A stretch of DNA of 64,000 nucleotides, taken from Hermatobates lingyangjiaoensis. Taxonomy: Eukaryota > Arthropoda > Insecta > Hemiptera > Hermatobatidae. The number at the start of each line of letters is the position of its first letter. Within the stretch, counting starts at the first letter, position 1. Under the pieces are notes generated by a model that ran no database searches, had not been told where the DNA came from, and saw nothing but the letters and a program-made list of their open reading frames with translations. Below, in pieces: positions 22,812 through 32,920 of the stretch. A program made the position numbers and the translations under genes. The stretch is taken from the NCBI GenBank assembly GCA_026182355.1, contig JAPFBL010000369.1, positions 186,001 to 250,000 of the forward strand, given 5' to 3'.

Positions 22812-22917
22812 CTGACTGAACATGGCTAGGATGTGAGAGACCTGAGCGGGAGGGAATCCATAGACGACTACCCAGTAACTGTCATCGTTGTTCTCTTGAT
22901 TAAACGACGAATCGAAT
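22812..22917 (-). CDS. NUP35: NUP35 exon, first half of MPPN domain
   Basis: Acceptor TGCTGTTTTCAG, 106 bp. Its first base completes a codon begun by the exon at 26677; the rest is 35 codons ending at donor GTAGTC. It reads D-D-S-Y-W-V-V-V-Y-G-F-P-P-A, which matches the start of the MPPN domain (human D-D-S-W-V-T-V-F-G-F-P). Phase agreement with both neighbours supports the join. An extra exon before it is possible, since the linker is shorter than in vertebrates. Confidence 0.85.
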
Positions 22918-22984
22918 CTGAAAACAGCACACGTACTTGTCAACCATCAATCAAACCTACATTTACTTACACTTCATATATATA

Positions 22985-22987
22985 TAT

Positions 22988-23018
<31 letters not shown>

Positions 23019-23220
23019 CCACTTAAAATTCGAAAAAACGATCCAAACTGGACGCAAATCAGTTCACAAACGAAGAAAAGCAACACACAGAGAAAGAGAC
23101 ACACTTACAAACTCAAATTTTCGGATGATCCGTCTTCAGGAGAAAAGAGAGAAAGGGCGACCAAGCACGCCGGAAACACAACGGCAGGAAACCGTCCCGG
23201 CAACCGACCGTGCTGCCACG
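22985..23220 (-). mobile_element. PLE-F end
   Basis: Reverse PLE-F end with module complement TTTTCGGATGATCCGTCTTCAG in part. Together with 23640-23735 it forms a wide palindrome with an A-rich centre. Confidence 0.6.
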
Positions 23221-23224
23221 CGCG

Positions 23225-23638
23225 CCCGGTTCAGGAAGTAATGAAGTAGAGACGATCAGAAGAAAAATTAATAAAATTAAATAGAATTCAGAAAAGCAGT
23301 TCTGGTTGATTGAAGGTAAAATAAACAACAGGAAGATAAATGAAGTATGAAAAGGAATACCGTGAAAAATACCTAAAAGCATGAAAAAGGAAGATAACAG
23401 AGTTGGTAAGGCGATGAGAAACAAATGAAAATACAAGGATAAGAACAATTAAAAATAAAAGTAATAATATAAAATAAATAAATAATTAAAGCAATTTAAA
23501 AAAAGGAATAAAAATAAATAAACTAAAATAAAATAGATAAAATAAAAATAATAAATAAATGTTAAATAAAAAAAAAAAAATATATATAAATAAATAAAAA
23601 AATAAATAAATAAATAAATAAATAAAAAAATTTCTCTC
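23225..23638. repeat. A-rich low-complexity stretch
   Basis: Degenerate AATAAATAA runs. No ORF beyond low-complexity frames. Confidence 0.6.
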
Positions 23639-23731
23639 CTTTCTCTCTTTTCTCCTGAAGACGGATCATCCGAAAATTTGAGTTTGTAAGTGTGTCTCTT
23701 TCTCTGTGTGTTGCTTTTCTTCGTTTGTGAA

Positions 23732-23737
<6 letters not shown>
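23639..23737 (+). mobile_element. PLE-F end
   Basis: CTGAAGA at 23655-23661, C, GGA/TCC with loop TCA, GAAA at 23672-23675, then the F tail into (TA)n. Confidence 0.6.
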
Positions 23738-23769
<32 letters not shown>

Positions 23770-23772
<3 letters not shown>

Positions 23773-24135
23773 CAGATTCAATAATATATGGACCGTTAGA
23801 TAGAATAGGTGTGTTCTCTAATCGGGGTTCGGTCAATTTTCCAGAATAAAAAATCAAACTCTCGTTGCCAACATTTCGGTTTTATTTAAAACCTTTTTCA
23901 TAGGGAGAAGTAAGAATTTTTTAACTAAGAAAATGAAATTTACATTATTTAAAGGAACAACAATGTTAACCGGACAAAACCGGTTTTTAGTTAAAAAATT
24001 CTTACTTCTGCCTATGAAAAAGGTTTTAAAGAAAACCGAAACGTTGGCAACGAGAGTTTGATTTTGGAAAATTTACCGAACCCCGATTAGAGAACACACC
24101 TATTCTATCAAACGGTCGATATATTATTGAATCTG
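23770..24135. mobile_element. PLE-B palindrome
   Basis: Arms of about 150 bp meeting near 23985. The right end ends GATATATTATTGAATCTG before (TA)n. Confidence 0.65.
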
Positions 24136-24164
24136 TTATATATATATATATATATATATAAGTG

Positions 24165-24470
24165 TATGTATATATGAATTAAACACCACAAAAAAACAAT
24201 TATATATTAATTAAAATGCTCTAAGGCCTTTCGTTACAACATCATCAGAGAGCTAAATGAACCAAACAAAAGTTGTATAATAAAAAATAAAATATAATAA
24301 CCTGGCTGATCGAAGTCTTCAAGACTCCGAAGTCTTCGAAGTTAAGACTTCGATCAACTTGTTATTATATTTTTTGTTTGGTTCATTTAGCTCTCTGATG
24401 ATGTTGTAACGAAAGGCCTCAGAGCATTGTAATTAATTTATATTTGTTTATTGTGGTGTTTAATTCATAT
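24165..24470. mobile_element. PLE-P palindrome
   Basis: Arms around 24330 with a pair of modules. The forward one at 24395-24414 is CTGATGA, T, GTT/AAC, GAAAGGCC. Confidence 0.6.
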
Positions 24471-24599
24471 ATATATATATATATATGTATGGTAGTGTTA
24501 TACCATTGTCGGAATAACGAAGGCTTCGCTAAGCAGCGGGTAACTGGGACCGCACGCATGGACCTACTAACTCTACTCTCCTATTGGTCAGCATTTCAA

Positions 24600-24908
24600 C
24601 GAATCATATATATCAGTTCAAAAACGAAGGAAGGCAACACACAGAGAAAGAGACACACTTAAAAAGTCAAATTTTTGGGATGATCCGTATTTAGGTGAAA
24701 AGAGAATGGGTGACCAAGCACGCCGGAAACACAACGGTAGGAAACCGTCCCGGCAACCCAGGGTTGCCATTCTCTTTTCTCCTGAAGACGGATCATCCCA
24801 AAAATTTGACTTTTTAAGTGTGTCTCTTTCTCTGTGTGTTGCTTTCCTTCGTTATTGAACTGATTTGCGACCAGTTTGGATTGTTTTTTCGAATTTTAAG
24901 TGTATATA
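24600..24908. mobile_element. PLE-F palindrome
   Basis: Inverted PLE-F ends. In the forward arm GAAA is changed to CAAA (24789 onward), so this copy's module is broken. Confidence 0.6.
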
Positions 24909-24914
24909 TATATA

Positions 24915-25131
24915 AAAAGATTTCACATAAACACGTGAAAAAACAGTCAATGATCGAACCACAATAAGAAAATGGGAAAACAAGACTAAGATCTTTCAAC
25001 CGTAACAAGCGGTCTTCGTCAGAGTCAAAAACCCAACTGATCAGAGTAAATTGGGTTTTTGACTTTGACGAAGACCGCTTGTTACGGTTGAAAGATCTTA
25101 GTCTTGTTTTCCCATTTCTTATTGTGGTTTG

Positions 25132-25137
<6 letters not shown>
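24915..25137. mobile_element. PLE-A palindrome
   Basis: Arms meet near 25046. Followed by 60 bases of pure (TA)n. Confidence 0.65.
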
Positions 25138-25198
<61 letters not shown>

Positions 25199-25811
25199 TA
25201 GCAGAACTACCCGGCGTTGCCTGGGACAAAATAAGAAAATAATGAAATTATGGCTAAGTATTGAATGAAGCAAAGAATCTAAACTTCTAAGTATATATTT
25301 CTATCAGAAATTCTATAACAGTACAACATATTTTCTAACAAAACAAAACTTCATAACATCTTAACAAATTAAGTTTCTTATAAACAGAAACACATTCCAT
25401 TATTGAGGTTTAATCCCAACTAAAATTCTGATACAAAAAACATTTAATTTTTGTCAGGTTTAGGTTTGAGCTTTAAGAAGGAAGAATTTAAGTTAATATT
25501 TATTATATCAAATCATAATAAACATATCAGAGTACTTCATGATAAACAACATTTTTTGTCTTATCTTCTGGTGCAAGGATGTATAAATTTTTGGAACTGC
25601 CATCTCTTGAACATCCTACATATAACTGTCCATGAGAGAAACATGGTTCAAGCAGATGCAAGCCAGCAACTGAAAGAGTTTGTCCTTGCGATTTGTTAAT
25701 GGACATTGCGAAACTTAGTTTGACGGGAAATTGTAGACGCTTGAAATTGAACGGAACATCTGTTGGAATGACTGGAATTCTTGGGATAAAGACATCCTGC
25801 CCTTTACCACG

Positions 25812-25969
25812 TCTCTGTATCAGTGCGCTTGGTTTCCCTTTCTTATCTCTCCTGAAGACGGTTCAACCGAAAATTAGAGACTGTAAGTGTGTGTTTTTAA
25901 TTTCTCTACGTTTCTTTATGTACATTGAACTGTATTTGTCCATTTCGGATCGTATTTTCATCAAAAAAG

Positions 25970-25975
<6 letters not shown>
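25812..25975 (+). mobile_element. PLE-E end
   Basis: Module CTGAAGA, C, GGTTCAACC, GAAAATTA near 25850-25875, tail into (TA)n. Interrupts the Helitron. Confidence 0.6.
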
Positions 25976-26001
<26 letters not shown>

Positions 26002-26052
26002 ATATATAACACAACTTTATTTTACAAAATTAATACCGTTACTTTTGTAAAT

Positions 26053-26388
26053 TGAAATGTCCTTTATATACCTTTCTAAATTTAGTCTAAACATTGTTCT
26101 TATTTTATTTTTATTTTTCAAAGAATTGCACCATTTTCATCTGGTATTTCACCATAATTAGAAGTTATTGCACCATAACTTGGGGGATTGCCTCTGGTAC
26201 CCCCTTAGTTTTGTTCATATTGAAATGTCCTTTATATACCTTTCCAAATTTAGTCTAAACATTGTTCTTATTTTATTTTTATTTTTCAAAGAATTGCACC
26301 ATTTTCATCTGGTATTTCACCATAATTAGAAGTTATTGCACCATAACTTGGGGGATTGCCTCTGGTACCCCCTTAGTTTTGTTCATTT
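26053..26388. repeat. 168-bp direct duplication
   Basis: 26053-26220 and 26221-26388 are almost identical copies (ATTGAAATGTCCTTTATATA to TTTTGTTCAT). Confidence 0.85.
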
Positions 26389-26676
26389 ACCCCCAAAGAC
26401 CTCCCATGCCAAGTTTCAGCCCAATTGGTCCAGTAGTTTTGATTTCTATAGAGAACAAACAGATATATAAACAAGACACTACGAAAATATATATTAGATA
26501 TATAAACTAGATTAAAAAGCAGGAAAATACACAAGAGAAATCACAGAAAAAATTCGCAATGCAACTCTATGATCTATCAGTTGAAGAAATCCTACTATAT
26601 TTCGAAAATACAATTTGAAATGGTATTTATTTTTTAAAATAATCAAAAACTAAAAGTACTTGACTATAGAACTGAC

Positions 26677-26772
26677 ATTGAGGAGTTGAGAGAGCTGTAT
26701 CCTTGAGTTGGGGTAGGGACGTCATCGAAGAGACCAACGATAGGAGGGCCTTCCACCTTGGACTTGGAGAGC
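26677..26772 (-). CDS. NUP35: NUP35 exon, linker
   Basis: Acceptor GTGTGTTTTAG, 96 bp. Its first base completes the arginine started in exon 1 and its last two bases (AT) are completed by the exon at 22917. It reads V-E-G-P-P-I-V-G-L-F-D-D-V-P-T-P, which matches the human stretch around G-A-P-P-V-R-S-I-Y-D-D. The donor GTCAGT is less common than GTAAGT but fits the frame. Confidence 0.75.
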
Positions 26773-26863
26773 CTAAAACACACCGACAAGGGCCAGTCAG
26801 GTCGTAAGGTATTTAAGATACACACAAAAAGAAAACAATGTATATTAGACATACAATCATATA

Positions 26864-27568
26864 CAGTAGTGCCTCGAGATACGACTGCTTCTTCTTACGA
26901 ATTATTCGAGATAAGGCCAAAAATTTCGTGAAAAGCCTGTTCTAAATACGACGTAATGTTCATCTTACGACGTAAAATTTGAGGCGCCGAGAAAGAATTT
27001 TCTCGAAACTTCTGGAACCTTCTAGAAGCTTCTGAGACCGTTTGGGACAGTCAGTCGTGTGTGTCGCAGGAACGACCCAATGTGTTCACGTGAACTGCGC
27101 GTAGCGATGCGTATACGACGCCGCAGCATCCCACAAGGCGTCCTTTCTTCAGAAAGCCGGTAAATTTCGTATCGTTCGGGTCCCTGTATTTGTGCTCCGA
27201 CTTTCTCGTATCGCCCGAGTCTCCTTTGTCCTATTTATCTTAATTGTATTAACAATGGGACCTAAGAAGAAGTCCCATCCACGAAAACCACCCACGTACC
27301 AAAATCATGCACCTGAAACTCTGTTTTTACATATTAATTCATTATTTATTCAATTCTTTTGTATTTGTATGGTTAAATGCTTGTTTTTTAGTGTACTTTT
27401 GTTAGTTTTATAACGTAAAATAGGAAATTATATACGGGTTTTGGGCCGTGGAACCAATTAATTTTGTTTCCATTAATTCTTATGGTAATTATATGTTCGT
27501 GATACGAATTTTTTAAGATACGACGGGGGTTCTGGAACCAATTAAATTCGTATCTCGAGGTACTACTG
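26864..27568. mobile_element. Tigger/pogo-like element, second copy
   Basis: Same termini as 4704-5443; the right flank has lost its TA. The interior keeps an ATG frame M-G-P-K-K-K-S-H-P-R-K at 27255 onward. M-G-P-K-K is a typical start of Tigger/jerky-type transposases, so this is probably a deletion derivative. Confidence 0.75.
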
Positions 27569-27659
27569 GATTAAATTGTCAAACGACTTTTCCGTTTATA
27601 CCAAACTTTGACCTAGGTTAGTAGAAAGGCTTACGCCATCACACACCCCCAGCTCAAGA

Positions 27660-27870
27660 GATCCGAAAACTGAAAGGTTTCATATGAACCTGAGGATGAC
27701 ATATGATGGTTGAAAGCTTGTTTATTAGTATAAGGTGAATACATATTTAGACCATGTTATTAAATTTCTTTCGTTCACTTGACCCATCTACTTGAAAATA
27801 TCATTGGTGAACCTGATTTATGGTTTACGTACTACAACAAGGAAAATAGCCAGGAGGCTAAAAAATAACA
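27660..27870 (+). mobile_element. PLE-G relative
   Basis: CTGAGGA at 27690-27696, T, GAC/GTT stem, GAAAGCTTG, then decayed N-terminal coding (R-K-I-A-R-R) into (TA)n. Confidence 0.5.
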
Positions 27871-27884
27871 AATATATATATATA

Positions 27885-28138
27885 TATAGTTCAATATAGA
27901 CAAAGAAACATAGAGAAATCAAAAGAACACACTTACAGTCTCTAATTTTCGGTTTGAACCGTCTTCAGTAGAGATAAGAGAGGGAAACCAAGCGCACTGT
28001 TTCCCTCTCTTATCTCTCCTGAAGACGGTTCAAACCAAAAATTAGAGACTGTAAGTGTATTCTTTTGCTTTCTCTATGTTTCTTTGTCTATATTGAACTA
28101 TATTTGTCCGTTTTGGATCGTATTTCCAACGAAAAAGT
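27885..28138. mobile_element. PLE-E palindrome
   Basis: Arms meet near 27995; both modules are recognisable. Directly downstream of NUP35 exon 1 (minus strand). Confidence 0.65.
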
Positions 28139-28175
28139 ATATATATATATATATATATATATCTTTGTTTATTAC

Positions 28176-28303
28176 CTAGAATAGTCTGTAGGCGTTCTAT
28201 TGACTAGGGAGGTGGCCTGTTGGCCTGCAAGGTCACCCATTAGAAAGTTGGGAAGAAACTGCTTTCCAGGACTCTTGGAGGGAGACACAGCCATGGGCTC
28301 CAT
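28176..28303 (-). CDS. NUP35: NUP35, first coding exon
   Basis: The ATG at 28303-28301 has a strong context (GCCGACATGG). 42 codons plus two bases, donor GTAATA. It reads M-E-P-M-A-V-S-P, then Q-F-L-P-N-F-L-M-G-D-L, matching the conserved N-terminus of human NUP35 (E-P-M-M, then Q-F-L-P-G-F-L-M-G-D-L). An acceptor (TTTCTTGTTACAG) ends at 28328, so 28304-28327 is probably 5' UTR following a non-coding exon. The exon edge is amplified upstream. With the other exons this gives about 208 residues, shorter than human (326). Confidence 0.85.
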
Positions 28304-28327
28304 GTCGGCTACCATCTGCCAAGACAG

Positions 28328-29870
28328 CTGTAACAAGAAAGGAGACCATGTCAACTGGGATATATACAAGACACAGCCATGTCGGCTACCATCTGCCAAG
28401 ATAGCTGTAACAAGAAAGACAGACAATGCCAACTGGTACATATACAAGTGACACAGTCATGGGCTCCATGTCGTCTACCATCTGCCAAGACAGTTGTAAC
28501 AAGAAAGACAGACAATGCCAACTGGTACATATACAAGTGACACAGTCATGGGCTCCATGTCGTCTACCATCTGCCAAGACAGTTGTAACAAAAAAGACAG
28601 ACCATGCCAACTGGTACATATACAAGTGACACAGTCATGGGCTCCATGTCGTCTACCATCTGCCAAGACAGCTGTAACAAGAAAGACAGACCATGCCAAC
28701 TGGTACATATACAAGTGACACAGTCATGGGCTCCATGTCGTCTACCATCTGCCAAGACAACTGTAACAAGAAAGACAGACCATGCCAACTGGTACATATA
28801 CAAGTGACACAGTCATGGGCTCCATGTCGTCTACCATCTGCCAAGACAGCTGTAACAAGAAAGACAGACCATGCCAACTGGTACATATACAAGTGACACA
28901 GTCATGGGCTCCATGTCGTCTACCATCTGCCAAGACAGCTGTAACAAGAAAGACTGACCATGCCAACTGGTACATATACAAGTGACACAGTCATGGGCTC
29001 CATGTCGTTCACCATCTGCCAAGACAGCTGTAACAAGAAAGACAGACCATGCCAACTCGTACATATACAAGTGACACAGTCATGGGCTCCATGTCGTCTA
29101 CCATCTGCCAAGACAGCTGTAACAAGAAAGACAGACCATGCCAACTGGTACATATACAAGTGACATAGTCATGGGCTCCATGTCTACCATCTGCCAAGAC
29201 AGCTGTAACAAGAAAGACAGACCATGCCAACTGGTACATATACAAGTGACACAGTCATGGGCTCCATGTCGTCTACCATCTGCCAAGACAGCTGTAACAA
29301 GAAAGACTGACCATGCCAACTGGTACATATACAAGTGACACAGTCATGGGCTCCATGTCGTTCACCATCTGCCAAGACAGCTGTAACAAGAAAGACAGAC
29401 CATGCCAACTCGTACATATACAAGTGACACAGTCATGGGCTCCATGTCGTCTACCATCTGCCAAGACAGCTGTAACAAGAAAGACAGACCATGCCAACTC
29501 GTACATATACAAGTGACACAGTCATGGGCTCCATGTCGTCTACCATCTGCCAAGACAGCTGTAACAAGAAAGACAGACCATGCCAACTGGTACATATACA
29601 AGTGACACAGTCATGGGCTCCATGTCGTCTACCATCTGCCAAGACAGCTGTAACAAGAAAGACAGACCATGCCAACTCGTACATATACAAGTGACACAGT
29701 CATGGGCTCCATGTCGTCTACCATCTGCCAAGACAGCTGTAACAAGAAAGACAGACCATGCCAACTGGTACATATACAAGTGACACAGTCATGGGCTCCA
29801 TGTCGTCTACCATCTGCCAAGACAGCTGTAACAAGAAAGACAGACCATGCCAACTGGTACATATACCACA
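28328..29870. repeat. 89-bp array made from NUP35 exon 1 edge
   Basis: About 17 copies. On the minus strand each unit reads intron end, polypyrimidine tract and TTACAG, then about 44 bp of exon 1 including the start codon (GACGACATGG), then 45 bp of intron. Most units are 89 bp; one is 86 bp (near 29180) and the first is shorter. Copies differ from each other at a few positions. Confidence 0.9.
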
Positions 29871-29874
29871 CTGG

Positions 29875-30045
29875 TATGATCAAACCACAATATGAAAATG
29901 GGAAAACAAGACTAAGATCTTTCTACCCTAACAGTTGTTGTTGTTTCACTTGGGTTTTTGACTCTGACGAAGACCACTTGTTGCGGTTGAAAGATCTTAG
30001 TCTTGTTTTCCCATTTACATATTGTGGTTTGATCATATTTGATTG
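29875..30045. mobile_element. PLE-A palindrome
   Basis: Abuts the end of the 89-bp array. The left arm lacks the module; the right keeps it. Confidence 0.6.
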
Positions 30046-30412
30046 TGTATATAACTTGAATTGATGTTTTATTTATTTATATGACAAAATAAATTATTTT
30101 TATTTTGCTAAATATACTGACTGTGTATATATCTTGAACCATGTTAAGAATGCTATATCAAAAGCTTGGGCCATATAAAAATCTGTTTCCATGCCTTAAT
30201 AACAAGAAACAACAATTAAAATTATCCCTGTCAATCATGTTCTGTGAATTTATTTCAATACCTATTGTTAATTTCTGAGTGACATGAGGGTCACGGGTAG
30301 TTTAATAATAATATATAGCCACAAAAATGTTGGAAAGTTGTAATAGTTTGCAGGCAGTTAGTTACATACTGTCAACATCACAATTACTAGCTCTAAGTTT
30401 ATTCATAGTATA
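30046..30412. other. unassigned intergenic DNA
   Basis: AT-rich, between NUP35 and the TOG gene. No clear exon or promoter seen. Confidence 0.35.
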
Positions 30413-30662
30413 CTAGCAAACCTGCCTGTCTTTAACAGGGTCCTTTTCGAAAATTCAAAAATGATACCCAGTATCTCAAAATATCATTAGAAATTATTGA
30501 ATAGTAGAAAATATCATTAATAGGACAGTGTTAAATAAACGAGTCTGTATACACCATATTAGCTGACTGTCCTTTAGGTTCATGGAAGAACAAATAGTTG
30601 GAACCTCTGACTTCTTGAACAAGCAAACTACAATTGACCATTTGAGAAAAACTTCGTCTAAG
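30413..30662 (-). mobile_element. Helitron 3' end with helicase tail
   Basis: CTAG at 30413-30416 with hairpin CCTGTTAAAGACAGG (minus strand). About 30545-30660 on the minus strand reads F-F-H-E-P-K-G-Q-S-A-N-M-V-Y, the helicase C-terminus also seen at 12330-12375. Confidence 0.7.
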
Positions 30663-31260
30663 TCACTTCAATTCAGGGTAGTCTAGTAATAATATAAACT
30701 TTTCTCAGATAATATATACATGAGATGTCTTCCAATTAAAAAATTGTTAAAGTTCAAAACTATACAAAAAAAAACCGTACTTACTTTAAATTAAACTTGA
30801 ATTATTTTTAAGTTAACTTGACAAAGTTGTACAATCAGTACAATAAATTCTAATAGAAATTGAATACCTCACCATCATTTAGCTTAAATTCTTCCACCAT
30901 TTAAATTATAAACTTTCACCAAAAAAAAAACGAATTGAGTTGTTTTTTTTGTTTTTGTTTTTTTTTTTAAATAGAAACAATAATTTAGTATTTTTTTTTT
31001 ATTTTCATGTACAGTGCTTTAAAGAATATGGCAAGGTGTTTGATGCAAACATCAACAGAGATGATTTATAAACGAAATGTAACCAGTTTAAATTGGAGAG
31101 TTCTTTAAAGACATCAGGCTAACAAGATATAATGGTAAGATATAAACGTTCTATTTACAGTATTAGCTTTACTTAAGGTAGTTTAATTTCGCGGACCGAT
31201 TTCTTATATAAAAATACTTCGAAATATCAAAACTAAATTTCCTAAAAGATTACAAAATCA
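30663..31260. other. AT-rich intergenic DNA with a possible exon
   Basis: A strong acceptor (poly-T, ATGTACAG) ends at 31014. Two frames after it are open for about 20 codons (F-K-E-Y-G-K-V-F-D in one, ending at TAA). It may be a small exon of the TOG gene or of another gene, or chance; not counted as a gene. Confidence 0.25.
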
Positions 31261-31417
31261 TTAGTTCTGCAATCCGTAATTGTGTGGTATTTACTCATTC
31301 TGAGGTAAAATGGATAAACCAACAAAAGTCTCTGAACACAAAGTGTTCGAAACGCGTTGAATAAAACTTCATTTGTGTGGAGACTTTTGTTGGTTTATCC
31401 ATTTTACCTCAGAATGA
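31261..31417. mobile_element. PLE-H palindrome
   Basis: The forward end keeps only the second half of the module (GAACACAAAGTGTTCGAAAC without the core); the reverse arm starts after AGTCTC. Confidence 0.6.
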
Positions 31418-31499
31418 GATTACAAAATGTATAATTCGATTAATCTATTCTAAAAACCTAAAACTTACGATAAAGCCTTAATAAGTATTGCAATTACTG

Positions 31500-31605
31500 G
31501 TGAGTCTTAAATTTTGCCTAACTCAAGTGCAATTTCAAGTAAGGCATCTTTAACGAGTACTTGACATGGTATAGGCTCGGAACCGACAGCTTAACGACCT
31601 TTCAT
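31500..31605 (-). mobile_element. SINE 3' part
   Basis: GCCTAACTCAAGTGCAATTT, then CTTTAACGAGTACTTGACAT and CTCGGAACCGACAG, the complement of the SINE body at 9840-9960. Confidence 0.65.
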
Positions 31606-31885
31606 TTTCTAATTGTATAAATTTATATTTATTTTCCCATTCATATATATTTCTCTAATTAAATATATATTATTTGATTTTCTATATTAACTGTCAATGA
31701 TAAATGCAAAACAAGTACGTAAATGGTAATCATTGGTTTTATAATTTTGCTTTTTATATTTTAAATGTCATTAAACACATAAATAACTTTTTTTTTTATT
31801 GTTTGAACTAATCCTCTAGAGCTGATAACGTCAGCCGTTTACCGGATTTATGTTTGATCTCTGATTATACAGATTGTACATTGGG

Positions 31886-32095
31886 AGTCGTAAATTTTGC
31901 TTAACTCAAGTGCAATTTCGAGTAGGCGATCTTTAACGAGTACCTAACATTGTACAGGCTAAGGGACAGATGGCTTAACGTCTTTTCCGAGGGACGACGT
32001 ACTGAGATTTATTCACCTCCCGCGTGAATAAGTCGAGGGCTAGGTGGGGATCGAACCCTGGACCTAACAGTCCACTGAGCTGACCTGGTCCGTCG
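31886..32095 (-). mobile_element. SINE, nearly complete
   Basis: Body, ATTCACCTCCCGCGTGAATA, a B-box complement (GATCGAACCC) and an A-box complement (CCACTGAGCTGACC). Confidence 0.7.
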
Positions 32096-32287
32096 TATCC
32101 TCCTCTACCGCCATACCCTCTGTCTCTCTTGATCTATATCCACCATTCTCTAAGACAAGGCGATGTTCTTACCTTAGGTATAAATAACAATTACACATAC
32201 ATAAAAACATAAATCAATTAAATTACAGCTTTAAAACAAATATTTTACTAGCTTTTTGTTTGATTGGTGATTCTACTGATTCTACAA

Positions 32288-32388
32288 TAGGAGTCTTAAA
32301 TTTCGCCTAACTCAAGTGCAATTTCGAGTAGGGGATCTTTAACGAGTACTTGACTTGGTACAGGCTCGGAGCCGACGGCTTAACAAAA
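32288..32388 (-). mobile_element. SINE 3' part
   Basis: Same body as 31500-31605, cut at CGGCTTAAC. Confidence 0.65.
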
Positions 32389-32446
32389 GCAAAGTCCTCA
32401 CAAAGTAAAGTCACAAGGGTATCGATTTACTTTCTATCGAACGGAC

Positions 32447-32454
32447 TATCGATA
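32447..32454. promoter_or_regulatory. TATCGATA, possible DRE site
   Basis: TATCGATA within palindrome CTATCGATAG, 290 bp before the first supported TOG-gene exon. DRE sites of this sequence mark housekeeping promoters in flies. One 8-mer is weak evidence. Confidence 0.2.
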
Positions 32455-32477
32455 GTGTCAATCATCATTAGGGCTGC

Positions 32478-32605
32478 CCTGCAGTATATTGTTCCCATTA
32501 GTCATAGATTATCTTTTCCCCTACAGTTTATTGTTCCCATTAGTCATAGATTATCTTTTCCCCTACAGTTTATTGTTCCCATTAGTCATAGATTATCTTT
32601 TCTTT
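32478..32605. repeat. 42-bp tandem repeat, 3 copies
   Basis: TATTGTTCCCATTAGTCATA, then GATTATCTTTTCCCCTACAG, three times. Confidence 0.85.
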
Positions 32606-32745
32606 TCCTTCCTCCATTGCTTTTACACTGCTTTAACAATTTTATTTAATCTTATCATTGTATCTTATATTGAATTATCCACTGTTCTACTTATACAAAA
32701 CTAATTTTTTTTTTTTTGAATTTTATGTTATTTTAATTTTTGTAG

Positions 32746-32809
32746 GAAGATAGATCCAGACTGTCTGCTAGGAAATGCTACAAAATATGTCCCATGTGCA
32801 AAGGAAAAG
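32746..32809 (+). CDS. TOGARAM1: TOG gene, first supported exon
   Basis: Acceptor TTTTTGTAG, donor GTATGT, 64 bp: 21 codons plus one base, completed by the exon at 36468. It reads C-Y-K-I-C-P-M-C-K-G-K with a CxxC pair. No family match is known to me for this stretch; it is joined on splice signals and phase only. Exons upstream are not identified. Confidence 0.45.
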
Positions 32810-32879
32810 GTATGTGCAAGATAGTCAGAAGAAATAACGATCCTAACGTACTCTATAGCGTATTGTATATGTATATATG

Positions 32880-32889
<10 letters not shown>

Positions 32890-32920
<31 letters not shown>

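Larger units (their letters stand above)
25198..26510 (-). mobile_element. Helitron remnant with helicase C-terminus
   Basis: Minus-strand 3' end at 25198: hairpin CCCAGGCAACGCCGGG followed by CTAG. Between about 25800 and 25500 the minus strand reads K-S-Q-G-Q-T-L-S-V-A-G-L, then F-S-H-G-Q-L-Y-V-G-C-S-R, the last motifs of the PIF1-like Helitron helicase. A PLE-E end (25812-25975) is inserted. The 26390-26510 stretch resembles Helitron 5' ends (TGGACCAATTGGGCTGAAAC on the minus strand). Confidence 0.7.

Noticed and set aside
28172..30064. Many overlapping ORFs of about 67-79 codons on both strands
   Set aside because: Produced by the 89-bp array; only the part at 28176-28303 is a real exon.
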